Part shown: piece by piece, positions 21,430-32,135 of the stretch
Layout: the number at the start of each line of letters is the position of its first letter
Numbering within the stretch: the stretch's first letter is position 1
NCBI GenBank assembly: GCA_012934845.2
Contig: WNNJ02000849.1
Location: 62,001-126,000 of the forward strand
DNA from: Pomphorhynchus laevis
Lineage: Eukaryota; Acanthocephala; Palaeacanthocephala; Echinorhynchida; Pomphorhynchidae
Direction: 5' to 3'
Length of the DNA: 64,000 bases
Position numbers and translations under genes: made by a program
The notes under the pieces: model-generated
What the model was told of the DNA's origin: nothing
What the model saw: only the letters and a program-made list of their open reading frames with translations
Database searches by the model: none

Positions 21430-22650
21430 ATATATATGATTTATATTTACTTTGGTAAATATAAATATATGGATAAAATTGAATTTATGAATCCTTAAAT
21501 ATTTCGATAAATCAAAATTATTTATAAACATCTATATTTAAAACATATCTTTAAAACATCTATATTTAGACAAGTTAAAGGTGTTCCAATGGGTGGTAAT
21601 AGTAGCCCAATTATAGCTGACTAGTTTTGAAGCTTTAAAAAATATGAATTTATTCATAACTGTGTAAAAACTAAATCTGAATCATAATGTTAAACAATGT
21701 AATAATATTTAAATATTTTAATATTTTAATATATTTTAATATTAAAATATTATTTCATAATATTAAAAAACTTAATCATAATATTAAACTATGTTTCGAT
21801 ACATTGATGATATATGTGTATTTAATTCTAATAATTTTTATTCAATTAGTGAACACATTTATCCAGAAAGCCTTATTCTTAACAAAACCAATATTAATGA
21901 TAAAGAAGGTGTATATCTAGATATGAACATTAAATTAACATTAACTAAAACTACTATTAATTTATATCGTAAAGATGACATATTTAAATTTACAAGAAAC
22001 ATATTTTTGCATGAGCATTCATGCATACCATATAATATAAAATATAATACATTAAATAATGAAATTTTAAGAATTGCAACAATATGTAATGATATTGGCT
22101 TTCTTCAAAATCATTTAAATAATTTAATAGATACATATTTTAAACTAGGTTACTATAAAAATAGTAACCTAGTTTCAATTTCAACATCAAGCAGAAAATA
22201 GTAAAATATATAAATCAACACAATAATATAAAGAATAAATTTAAACTCTTAAGTGGCAAATTTTTATGGATGGATAATAAATAATATACTTTGTATTAGA
22301 ATAAGATACTAGATAGTTATTTCAGAGGAAATACATCATTAGCATGTATTTGGCCCCGCTGCTATGTTGGGTAGAGGAGTTAGGGGCCGAAACCTGATAG
22401 CATAGCAGTTCCTCCTGATGACCTCTAATTCTTATTCTGATACAACGTCTGTTATTTATTAGTCAATTCATAAAAATTGACGTTTATTTTAAATTTAAAT
22501 TTTTTAACTTGATTTAAATTATAGAAAATCTAAAAACAATTATTTAATTTTATTATTTAATTATTAAATTTTGATTTAGCATTATTATGTTTTGTTTATT
22601 TTATAATTATATTAAATACGTAGACTCAGTTAGCTGATTTGATTAGTGAA
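21430..22650 (+). mobile_element. Penelope-like element, family P1 copy (P1a)
   Basis: A GGNSSPIIAD-like GVPMGGNSSPIIAD stretch (21,580-21,620) and FRYIDDICVFN (21,791-21,825) are the RT motifs of PLEs (MG(G)xxSP..AD and RY.DD). They are followed by the thumb region [10 protein letters not shown] ... [15 protein letters not shown] and [20 protein letters not shown] (to 22,201). No GIY-YIG domain follows. The 3' part (22,290-22,650) holds the structured terminal region described separately and ends with GACTCAGTTAGCTGATTTGA. A perfect 14-bp-arm hairpin lies at 22,142-22,175. The 5' part is deleted and the copy is broken in several places. Confidence 0.78.
22296..22432 (+). repeat. Structured PLE-P1 terminal region
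   Basis: Nested inverted repeats occur in order: AGAATAAGA (22,298) pairs with TCTTATTCT (22,430); AGAGG with CCTCT; AAATACAT/ATGTATTT forms an 8-bp hairpin; GGCCCC pairs with GGGGCC across a ~25-base loop; and CTGCTATG within that loop is complementary to CATAGCAG beyond it, which would make a pseudoknot. Related sequences occur at 38.0-38.15, 39.47-39.56 and 51.45-51.6 kb, always downstream of P1 RT remains or alone. Confidence 0.6.
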
Positions 22651-22915
22651 CAGCAGGTAAATCATCGATGATGATTCTGCGGAAAAACGAGTATCAAAAT
22701 GGAAATTTTGACTAAGCATCATTTCATCATATAATAAATTGGATAATGAAATAGTATATTTATCAGATATTGCAGGTTTGGACAGGTCGGAATTGTATGA
22801 CTGCATGTTAAAATCACCAAACATAAAATTTACGGGACTTTAATATATTCTTAAGGAAATCAATAAAACAAACAATACTGCGCCCGAAGAGCGTCGGCAG
22901 ATCATGCATTATTAA
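22651..22915 (-). mobile_element. LINE endonuclease fragment
   Basis: The minus-strand frame at 22,824-22,630 begins MFGDFNMQSYNSD, the GDFN motif of a LINE AP-endonuclease, preceded by LLISLRIY, as expected for the strand before it. Only about 90 codons remain; the family is not one of A-C above. It abuts the 3' end of P1a. Confidence 0.55.
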
Positions 22916-22939
22916 TGATTTTTACAACTAAACTATCAT

Positions 22940-24060
22940 TTAAGATCACGTGCATAGAGAAGACAACTTTACCACTGCGTCCATGTGCTCGATCAGATTC
23001 GTAGAAAGCAAATTCAGCGATGTGAACCATATCAGATATGTAAGAATGAAACGGTTTACTTTGATACACCCAACGTTCAGATATTTTAACTCGAATATTG
23101 GTTCATACGTCACAATCTTTACAATCGCATCGAACTTCCAAACTTGTATAACGATCATTGCATTCCTATGTGGAAGATGCATGATCAGAAACAAGGATTT
23201 GAGATCAACTTTTTCTAGGTGTGATCTTTTATCGATAGATTAAACTCAATCCGCGAGCGTAGTGAGCGGGAATGACAGGAAAATCTGTAACTGACATGAA
23301 AAATCTGGAACTGTACATAAGTGTACAAAAAAGATCGAATAGCATCTACTGATACTTATATAATGAATTCCTATTCCGGCAATATCCGATCTTTAAGCGT
23401 AAGGAAGAAAGTTTTGCAAATTGCATTATCATATCGCTAGCATTGTCCATTACACGGAGGATTATATGGAGCAGTACAACGTTGAGCTATGCCGTTAGAA
23501 TATAAGTACGATCAAATTCTTTCGATTAGAAATTCGTTCCACAATCCGAGTGTATATATTCACATTTGCCGAATATCACGATCAATTGGTTCAGACATTT
23601 GATCGTTGTACTGCTACTGTATCACAACAGGGGAATACAAGAGAATATATTCAAGAGAATACCTAGAATACTCGTCGACGATTATTATAATTTATTTATT
23701 TTGAGTACTTGAATGAATTGGACTCTTAAAATTGATAGCGAGTCTCTCAAATGGTCTTGTAGCTTTAATAATATGAGTTCCTTTGATTTTCAGAAAACGT
23801 AGCTTATATTTGTTGCATACATAGCACTCTCTGCATACTTGCTTGACATCATCAATGGATAATGTCAAATTAAGTAATTTTATATAATGATGAAGCCGAC
23901 GTATACCCGGGTGCCACAATGATTGATGAATTTCAAAAATGTTATTAATAGTGAAAAAAGCGGCAGCGCGAGATTGGGTGTCAGCCTTACTATTTAGTTG
24001 ATCAGCGCGGTACTCGATGTCAAAATTGTAACGTTAACTCTAGTCACTATATTCCGATTT
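22940..24060 (-). mobile_element. Fossil of a Ty3/gypsy-type LTR element (integrase part)
   Basis: The minus strand at about 23,400-24,060 carries the end of an RNase H-like region and an integrase: an HHCC zinc-binding module around HPGIRRLHHYIK ... CRECYVCNKYK and parts of the catalytic core. The sequence from 22,940 to 23,240 may be more of the same element. No LTRs were recognised. The element is an old, clearly broken fragment with at least several breaks; it is a fossil without intact genes. Confidence 0.7.
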
Positions 24061-24629
24061 TCTCATTTTTTATTTTGTTGCCGAGCTGTCTGTTTAGCAT
24101 AAACGACAGCATGGCAGCGAAGTCGCCCATCTGTCTACTGCTGTCGACATGAACGTAGTCGTAAACAGATAAAGTTTGAATTAATTCCCGTAATGAACAC
24201 ATTCAGTAGCGCCTCGTTTCGATGTTGATAAATCGTTATCGAGCATATTGTAAATTATTATTAAGTATCTTTAAGAGCAATCATATTGTCAGCTAAATAT
24301 GAAGACGTCAAAATGAAAAATAAGATTAAGAAACAATTTAATGTATTTTCTCCTCTCAAATCGTTGAATAAAATAGCTTCATCAATGGCCACAATATGTG
24401 ACAGTAATTTGTTTTACAGTAATTTTTCTCTTTTCTGACATTAGTGTAATGCTTATAATGTATATGTGATGATGTTTTAACTTAAGTTTATAATCACCAA
24501 CTCGTTTTTTCACCTACAGAGTAAAGATTAATCTCAACATAATCTCACATCCGGATACTTTACTGAAGCTATCCAAATGGATCAAACGATCTTTAGACGA
24601 TCGTTCTGTTCTAACGATCAATAGAGGAT
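24061..24629. other. Unassigned sequence
   Basis: No feature recognised. The left 150 bases are less AT-rich and might belong to the LTR-element fossil; the right part is plain AT-rich sequence with a small repeat of CGATC words at 24,575-24,630. Confidence 0.4.
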
Positions 24630-26190
24630 CTTAACAATCCATCGATCTCATCTGCCTCACCAAATTCTGGCACTCCGATTCCGACGACCTCTTCATTCGC
24701 CGTTTGGTCTCTGCCGTATGCTCACTAGTCGAATCCACCCGCACCCTCGGCTCATCCCCTTATAAATTCTCTAATCATGGCGGCATTGTCGCATTCGATC
24801 GTCACCCCGCGTCTCTTTGCAAAATCACTCCCTATTTCAGTCCTTAATCTTTTGAATTGCTCACTTGTCGTTTTTCTAGCCCGCTCACTCTGGATCTCGC
24901 CATTGTATACCGTCCTTGTTCATCAGCTCCTACCACCTTAGCTTTTACCGAACTCGTTAACCACCTGTACCACTGCTCTTCGTCATCAATCCCTTCACTC
25001 GTTCTTAGCGACTTCAACGTCCGCCTCAACCGCCCCTCTTCCACCTATTCAATCCGGTTCAAAAACATTCTACTCAACTACGACTATAAACAGATCTCCA
25101 CTGACCCCACACGTATCCATTGCGGGGAGGGGAACTCGACATCATCGCTGTCCCCAATCGTTTTGTTGCCTACACCTAACTGTTAATCTCTGATCCTAGT
25201 CTATCCGATCACTTTCTCGTCACCCTTAATCTCACTTCCAGCTACACCCCGCTCCACACACCACCATTCTACGTCGGCTTTGTAGAAATCTTGATCTCTC
25301 TATTTTCCGCTCTGCCTTACTCAAATCGTCCCTACCAATCCAGCCCCTTTATCGCCTGCGTTATTATTACGGCTTTTCTTCCTCCTCCGTAGCATGTTTT
25401 GCCTCATCTATCTGACAGTTCCTTTCGCGTCTGTTCTATTTCATCATTTCCCCCTCCCATCCCTATTTTCTGCTAGGACCGACAAGGTTCAGTTCTAGGT
25501 TCCCTGCTTTTCTCTCTTCTGCTTGGCGATTTGTATCCGTGTATTAAACCTTACTCCTTTAACCTTATGCAATACGCCGATGACATACTCATCTACGCTC
25601 ATGTATCTACCCATTGCATACACGATATCGGCATTTCTGTCTCCAACTGTCTTTCTTCTATCTACAAATGTCTTTAACATCATCTCGTTCTAAACCCCGA
25701 AACGTCCAAATATTGTTGATCCCCCCTCGTCGGCCTAATATATTTCCTCCACTATATAATTTGGTTCATCAATCATCCTCATAGTCCATAATCTCACTTT
25801 CTTAGGCTTTCATTTTGATGATCACCTTTCCCTTAAATCGTTATCTGTGATCAGTCTTTTCGTCACTTTTCGTCTCATCGCTGTCGTCTCACAATCGTTC
25901 ATCAACCTTCCTGTTCTAGACGACACTACCACCCTCTATCGATGCGTTCCCGTCATTTTTTCTTACTCCACGTTCCCAATTACTCCAATAACTACGGTAT
26001 CCGATCCTTTCTCGTCACCGTCCTTCGCCTGGAATCAGCTCCCTCTTGACGTCCGTCGCACTACCTCTTTTATCACATTCAAATACCTCCTCCGTTCCCA
26101 CCTTTTCGACACATGACTTAGATTGTGTTTTTTGTTGTGTTCATGTAAGCGTGCGCCGACACTCATGTGCGATGTAAAAATTAATCATTT
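24630..26190 (+). mobile_element. LINE family A, internally deleted copy (A5)
   Basis: Starts inside the endonuclease (ATCCATCGATCTCATCTGCC), with FDRHPASLCKITPYFS, LDLAIVYRPCSSAPTTL and LSDFNVRLNRPSSTYS (to about 25,110). At about 25,350 the sequence jumps to the RT (YYYGFSSSS-like), then QYADDILIYAH near 25,570. A second gap brings it to the C-terminal VTFRLIAV (25,860) and the stop at about 26,117. The tail at 26,140-26,190 is intact in outline but its hairpin is degraded. Broken in many places. Confidence 0.82.
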
Positions 26191-26399
26191 TTAGCATCAA
26201 TCCTTATATCTCCACTTGGTAAGTAAATGTATGACACGATCGAATTTTGATTGACATACCAAATTACATCCACGCATAAGTCGACATCAACAGCATCTAT
26301 ACAGCTTTCTACTATGTACTAGATTTGTAAATATTGAGTGATTTGGTCTGTAACCATTTATTATTATTATATTATAACATACAAGACAAAGCCTATATG
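26191..26399. other. Spacer
   Basis: No feature seen. Confidence 0.5.
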
Positions 26400-26745
26400 G
26401 CTGTTCAGTCTGCTCACGAAAAAATAAAATAAAAATTAAACAAAATGTAGAATTGATAGAGTTAAGAAAATCAGGGATACGATAGCTTCTCCATATTATC
26501 GATCTGTTCCAGACATATTCGCAATCGCTTCTTAAATAAAGTCAGCGTTGTGGAGGCAACAACGTATTCAGGAAGACTATTCCACACGTTAACTACACGT
26601 CTTGACAATCTTGTGACAGGCGATAGTTTCCCAGTATGCTGTTTAAAAATTGTCATCGAATGATGTCGCCTGGATCTATTATTACGATACGCCATAATAT
26701 TTCGAGGATATCCATCAAATTTGTTGGTAATTATTATAGTACTTG
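26400..26745 (-). mobile_element. LINE family C, 3'-end fragment (C2)
   Basis: The minus-strand frame at 26,695-26,471 contains HHSMTIFKQHTGKLSPVTRL and VVNVWNSLPEYVVASTTLTL then FKKRLRICLEQI, the C-terminal end of an RT-bearing ORF2. It aligns with 14,600-14,760 of C1 (VWNRLPEYVV). The segment below 26,471 would be the 3' untranslated part, A-rich. Confidence 0.75.
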
Positions 26746-26934
26746 TTTTTCAGACATTCGTGGATATTTCAGAAGTCATTTTTTAAAGATTTTGCAGGTG
26801 ATACATCAATTTTTATAAACGTTTCTTCGTTCGATCATTTTCAAACATCTGATCTTATTATTATGACATATCGGGTTATTTTAGATAACTATGCATCTTC
26901 TTTGATATTTTGATTTGTTTATTTATTTGTTTTG

Positions 26935-28745
26935 ATTTGTTTATCCCTCTCCCCTGTGTGTATTCGCTAGACTCTTTCACAACCACACACAGTTTCCGCC
27001 TCGGCCTCCTTAACACTAGATCTATTCTCAATAAATCTGATCTTATCATCAACCTATTCACCAAGCAATTCATCGATCTCTTCTGCCTCACAGAATCCTG
27101 GCACTCAGATTCCAGCGACCTCTCCATTCGCCGTCTGCTCTATGCCGGTTGTTAACTAGTCGAATCCGCTCGCCCCTCGTCTCACCCCCTTCTAAATTCT
27201 CTAATCATGGCGGCATTGTCGCAATCGTCCGTCACCCCCGCGTCTCTTCGCAAAATAACTCCCCCTTTTAGTCCTTGTTCTTTTGAATTGCTCACTTGTC
27301 GTTCTTCTAGCCCGATTATTCTGGATCTCGCCATTGCATACCGTCCTGTTTTATCAACTCCTACCTCCTTATTTTATTCGAACTCGCTGACCTCATTTCT
27401 CATTGCTCTATGTCCTCAATCCATTCACTCGTTCTAGGCGACTTCAACATCCGCCTTAACCAACCCTCTTCTACCGATTCTATCCTATTAATCAAGATTC
27501 TATCCAACTACAATTACAAACTCATCTCCACTGTCCCCACACATACCTTTGCGGGGCGGGCCACTCAACATCATCGATGTCCCCAAACAGTTTGTTCCCT
27601 ACACCTCACTGTTCATTTCCGATCCTGGTCTATCCGATCACTTTCTCGTCACCCTTGATCTCACTTCCAACCACTCCCCGCTTCACACTTCCACCATCCT
27701 ACGTCGACTTTGGATCGTTCTTTTCGAGTCTGTTCAAATTCATCATCCTCTTCTTCCATCCCAATTTTCTGCCGGGTCTAACAATGTTTAATCCTAGGAC
27801 CCCTGGTTTTCTCTCGTCTACTCGGCGATCTCTCTCCGTTTATCAAACCTTACTCCTTTAACGTCATGCAATACGCCGATGACATCCTCTTACATGCTCA
27901 TGCACCAGCCTATGGCATACACGATATATCAATTTTCGCCTCCAACTGTCTTTCTTCTTTCTACAAACGTCTCTCCCATCTTCGTCTCGTTCTAAACCCA
28001 GACGAGTCTAAAATAATGTGGATCCTCCCCCGTTAACCTAATATATCTCCTTATCCCGTATATTTTCCTTATCAATCATTCCCGTAGTCCACAATCTCAC
28101 TTTCTTATGATTCCATTTCGATGATCACCTTTCCTTTAAACACTTCGTCCACGACAAGGTCTGCTCGTCTTACTTAATTCTCCGTTACATCATCCGTATC
28201 CGCCACTTTATCGACTTCCGCTCCTGAACGTATATTCTTTCATTGCTTCTTTTCCCTAAAATCGATTACTGCCTCAGCCTTTTCCCAATTCTCCAAAATC
28301 CATTATCCTACCCTTTCAACGCATCAACTTCACTGTTCAAGTGCTCATACTTCTTTGCCGCTTTGACCACACATCCACATATCTTGCCCAACTCTCATGG
28401 TTTACTATCTACAGCCGCATACATCTCCGCCTTCTCGTAACTTTTCGTCTCATCGCTATCTGATCCCCATCGTTCATCAACCTTCCTTTCTTAGACAACA
28501 CTCGTTCCACCTCTCTATTACAACGTTCCCGTAATTCCCTCTTACTCTACGTTCCCAATTACTCTAACAACTATGGTCTCCGATCCTTCCTCGTCGCCGC
28601 TCTACTCGCCTGAAATCAGCTCCCACTCGACGTCCGCCGCGCTCCATCCTTTATTACATTCAAATGTCGGCTCCGTACCAACCTCGAAACATGATGTAGA
28701 TTTTTTTGTTATTGTGGTCATGTAAGCGTGCACCGTAACGCATTT
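26935..28745 (+). mobile_element. LINE family A, internally deleted copy (A6)
   Basis: Endonuclease block from about 26,940 (FTTTHSFRLGLLNTRSILNK, IDLFCLTESWHSDSSDLSIR, HGGIVA-type GGIVAIVRHPRVS in another frame, VLGDFNIRLNQPSSTDS at 27,425-27,480, GLSDHFLVTLDL at 27,625-27,660). Near 27,720 it joins directly to the RT (FFSSLFKF / LLGDLSPFIK), so ~900 bases are missing. QYADDILLHAHA lies at about 27,866-27,900, and the C-terminal part reaches about 28,690. The tail at 28,700-28,745 has a degraded hairpin. Broken in many frames. Confidence 0.82.
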
Positions 28746-28915
28746 ACTTTACCTACACTATGCTGCAAAAAAATGAGGATGTTTTTAAAATGTCTAATAA
28801 AGGTCTTTCGCTTTTTATAATTTTTTTCTTGCCTAGTTGTGTCCGCCTTTCGGAAATGTCGCCCTGTTTTCGCCTTTTCCGAGCATCGCACAATGCATCC
28901 TCGAACTTTTAATCC

Positions 28916-29605
28916 ATGACTGCAATTGGTTCCTCACATGGTTATGAATATCGTGATTGCTCGAGTCCTAACATCAATCAAGCGAATCTATCAATTTCTA
29001 ATCGCCCAATTCGGAATTATAATCCATTTGGTAATGCGTTTTCGACTACATATGGTTTGAACGATATGAATGTAAATTTTTCTAATCGACATGCTCCACA
29101 TACGTGCCTGTTTACTCAGTCACTTTATCCGTCCGTCTGTTCAGTTTACCATCCATCAAAATTACTTTCATTTACCATCTCGTTGCGTGATCTCCAACGT
29201 TCTTCTAATTCTCATCTTCTTTCATCAATCAATTTAGCTTTCGACAATATTGACCATGTACGCCAAATTAATGTTCCTATGAATTTACAACCAATTACGT
29301 TTAATGTTCCTTCATCCAACCGTATTTGCAAAACTTCATCAGAAGTGGGCGTTATTATTTCGCCAATGCATTCGTCTTATTATTCCCATCCAACTTTTAC
29401 TCTTCCTTCGTCTGCAACCAGAATATTCAAGCCTAATTTGATCGATCCTAATGATTCCCAACATCAACAAAAGCGATCCCAATTACGTAATAGGTGCATT
29501 ATTATATTGAATTTCAAGGTCTCCAATTACTCTTCCACCCAGAGCCGTCTCGATTCTGCTGTCTCTGCGTTGCGATTATCTCCTTTCAATAATGTTACAT
29601 GCTGA
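28916..29605 (+). pseudogene. Family B LINE ORF1 remnant (229 codons open)
   Basis: The frame starts MTAIGSSHGYEYRDCSS and is Ser/Asn/Pro-rich for 170 codons. It then reads SQLRNRCIIILNFKVSN and STQSRLDSAVSALRLS, matching RDRCVIVTNISPS and LDHDVSALRSIL of family A ORF1. After the stop at 29,605 homology continues in other frames (a PPLLMVVLGDHTQA stretch near 29,690), so the native ORF1 was longer. No zinc finger is visible. Inferred role: nucleic-acid chaperone of the element. Confidence 0.7.
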
Positions 29606-30067
29606 TAAACCATCTCTCTTAAATGACATATCTCCAAGTTCTATACATCGCCTTACATCAAGCGATTCTGATTCCAACCCAGCTCGTCCTCCACTCTTAA
29701 TGGTGGTCCTCGGTGATCATACTCAAGCAACGTAGATTCACTCCCGGCGTTTTAAACTCTTCTCCTCATCATATACTTTTCGCCTCTTTCCTTATCGGTC
29801 CCCGTCTAAATTAACTCAGCTTTCCTGAAGAAAAACATCTACTTGATATTAAAGGAGAATAAGAAATTACAATAATAATTGAATCCCTTACAATAAGAAA
29901 TGTAAATGAACATTTTCGTATTGTTCACAATCGTTCGAAAATTCGATGGAGATCAGTTGCTCCTTCTAGCCCCCTTCTTTAGGCAATTCCGATTATCGTT
30001 CATATCACATTGGTCTACTCAATATCCGTTCTATGCCAAATAAAACTAACCTTCTTCTTAACAGATT

Positions 30068-32135
30068 AAAAAAATATTTATTGTTATGTGGCAAATGCGT
30101 GCTGGCACACGCTTACATAACCACGAAAACAAAAAAGACAAAACTCTAAATCATGTATCGAGAAGGTTGGTACGGAGGCGGTATTTCAAGGCGATAAAGG
30201 ACGGAGTGCTGCTGACGTCGAGACGGATCTGATTCCAGGCGAGTGGAGAGGCGACGAGGAAGAATCAGAGATTGTAGTTGTTAGAATAATTTGGAACGTT
30301 GAGTAAGATGGAATAACTGGAACGCAGCGATAGCGAGGAGTGGCGAGTGTCGTCTGAGAAAAGGAGGTTGATAATCGATGAGGAGCCGACATTAATGAGA
30401 AGAAAAGTGACGAGAAGAAGGCGGAGTTGAATGCGGATGTGGATGGTAATCCATGAGAGTTGGGCAAGATATGTGCATGTGGGGTCAAAGCGACGGAGAC
30501 GTAAGAGCACTCGAACAGCGGAATTGATGCGTTGTAGGGGTAGGATGATGGATTTTGGAGAATTGGCGAAAGGTTAATGCAGTAATCGATTATAGAGAAG
30601 AGAATCGATGAAAGAAGATACATACAAGAATGGAAATCGATAAGGGTGCGGATACGCCGGATGTCACGAAGAATAAAGTAAGACAAGCGAACCTTGTCGC
30701 AAACGAAGCGTTTAAGGGAAAGGTGATTAGTGAAATGGAATCCTAAGAAAGTGAGATTGTGGACTATAGGAATGATTGATGAGGCAAAATATGCAAGGGT
30801 AGGATATATGTTTGTTCGACGGGGGAGGATTCACAATATTTGGGACTTGTCTGGGTTTAGAACGTGATGAAGATGGAGATACGTTTGTGGATAAAATAAA
30901 GTCAGCTGGAGACAGAAATGCCGATATCGTGTATGCGATGGGCGGGTGCATGATCATAGATGATAATGTCATCGGTGTATTGCTTGACATTAAAGGTGTA
31001 AGGTTTAATACACGGATACAAATCGCCAAGCTTTAGAGATAAAAACAGGGAACCTAGAACTGAACCATGTGAGCCCTCGCAGAAAATAGGGATGGGAGGG
31101 GAAAATGAAGATATAGAACAGACGCGATAGGAACTGTCAGATATATATGAGGCAAGCCATGCTACGGAGGAGGAAGCAAAGCCTTAATCATAGCGATGGC
31201 GAGAAAGGAGGATGGAATAGTCGACGATGCCGAAGTCGGAGGCGAAGTCGATAGAGATGAGAACACTATTTTAGCCTTGTCACGAGAAATGAGTGGTGAT
31301 TTCGGTGAAGTGATTAGAGCGGAAAGCGGATTGGACGGGGGTACAGATTGGATGAACAGAGATAAACGTTGATCTGTGTTAAGATAAGGGCGCTCTAAGA
31401 GCTTAGAAAGTGTAGAGAGGAGTGTAATGTTGCGATAGCTAGAAGGAAGTGTTTGGTCGAGCGATTGTTTCTTAAGGAGGGGACGAACGATGGCGGATTT
31501 CCAGTGTGAAGGGAATATATCACTGTGGATGGACGAGTTGAATGATGGTTGATCTTGCCTTGAAAGGCAAGAGAAGATCGAGAGTGAATGTGAGTTTAGT
31601 GTCGAAAAGAAAGAAAATATCGTGAGGAGAGGAAAATATAATTGTGGTAGAAGATTAAGACCATTTGAGTAAGGCGGAGCGGAGAATAGATAGGTCCAGA
31701 TTTCTCGAGGGACGACGAAGGATGGTAGGTGTGTGAAGCGGGAGTTGTTTGATGTGATATCAAGGGTAACGAGAAAGTGATCGGACAGATTAGGATCGGA
31801 TATGGACAGTGAGGTGTAGGCAGCTAAACGATCGTGACAGCGATAATGTCGATTGTCCCGCTAAGGATATGTGTGGGGACAGTTGAGATGACTTTGTCAT
31901 TGTAGTTTGATAGAATGTTGATGAACCGAATGGAATCAATGGAAGTGGGGCGGTCAAGACGGATGTTTAAGTCGCTAAGAACGAGTGAAGGTATGGATGA
32001 CAAGGAACAGTGGGAAAGGAGGACAGTTAGTTTTGTAAAAATTAAGGATATATAAGCTGATAAACTAGGACGGTATACAATGGCGATATCCAGAGTGATT
32101 GGGTCAGAATCACGACAAGTGAGCAATGACATTTG
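30068..32135 (-). mobile_element. LINE family A, 5'-truncated copy inserted in B2 (A7)
   Basis: The 3' tail on the minus strand is at 30,068-30,130 (TTATGTGGCAAATGCGTGCT on the plus strand). Upstream on the minus strand: C-terminal block with INFHSCMYLLSS-like and IIDYCINLSPILQNPSSYPY (about 30,570), RT words around 30,960-31,080 with a QYTDDIIIYDHA variant of the YADD box, a SLDFASDFGIVDYS block near 31,210-31,260, and endonuclease LVLSDLNIRLDRPTSIDSIR (about 31,930-31,990) and LDIAIVYRPSLSAY (about 32,055-32,100). It begins abruptly in the endonuclease near 32,135. B2 reads on at both sides, showing A7 is the younger insertion. It is broken by many stops. Confidence 0.82.

Noticed and set aside
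22385-22425. Hammerhead in the PLE P1 terminal region
   Set aside because: GAAAC comes before CTGATGA and no stem II joins them in the required order.
28916-29605. Host gene of 229 codons
   Set aside because: Its end matches ORF1 of family A LINEs and it is followed by a family B endonuclease, so it is a LINE ORF1 remnant.
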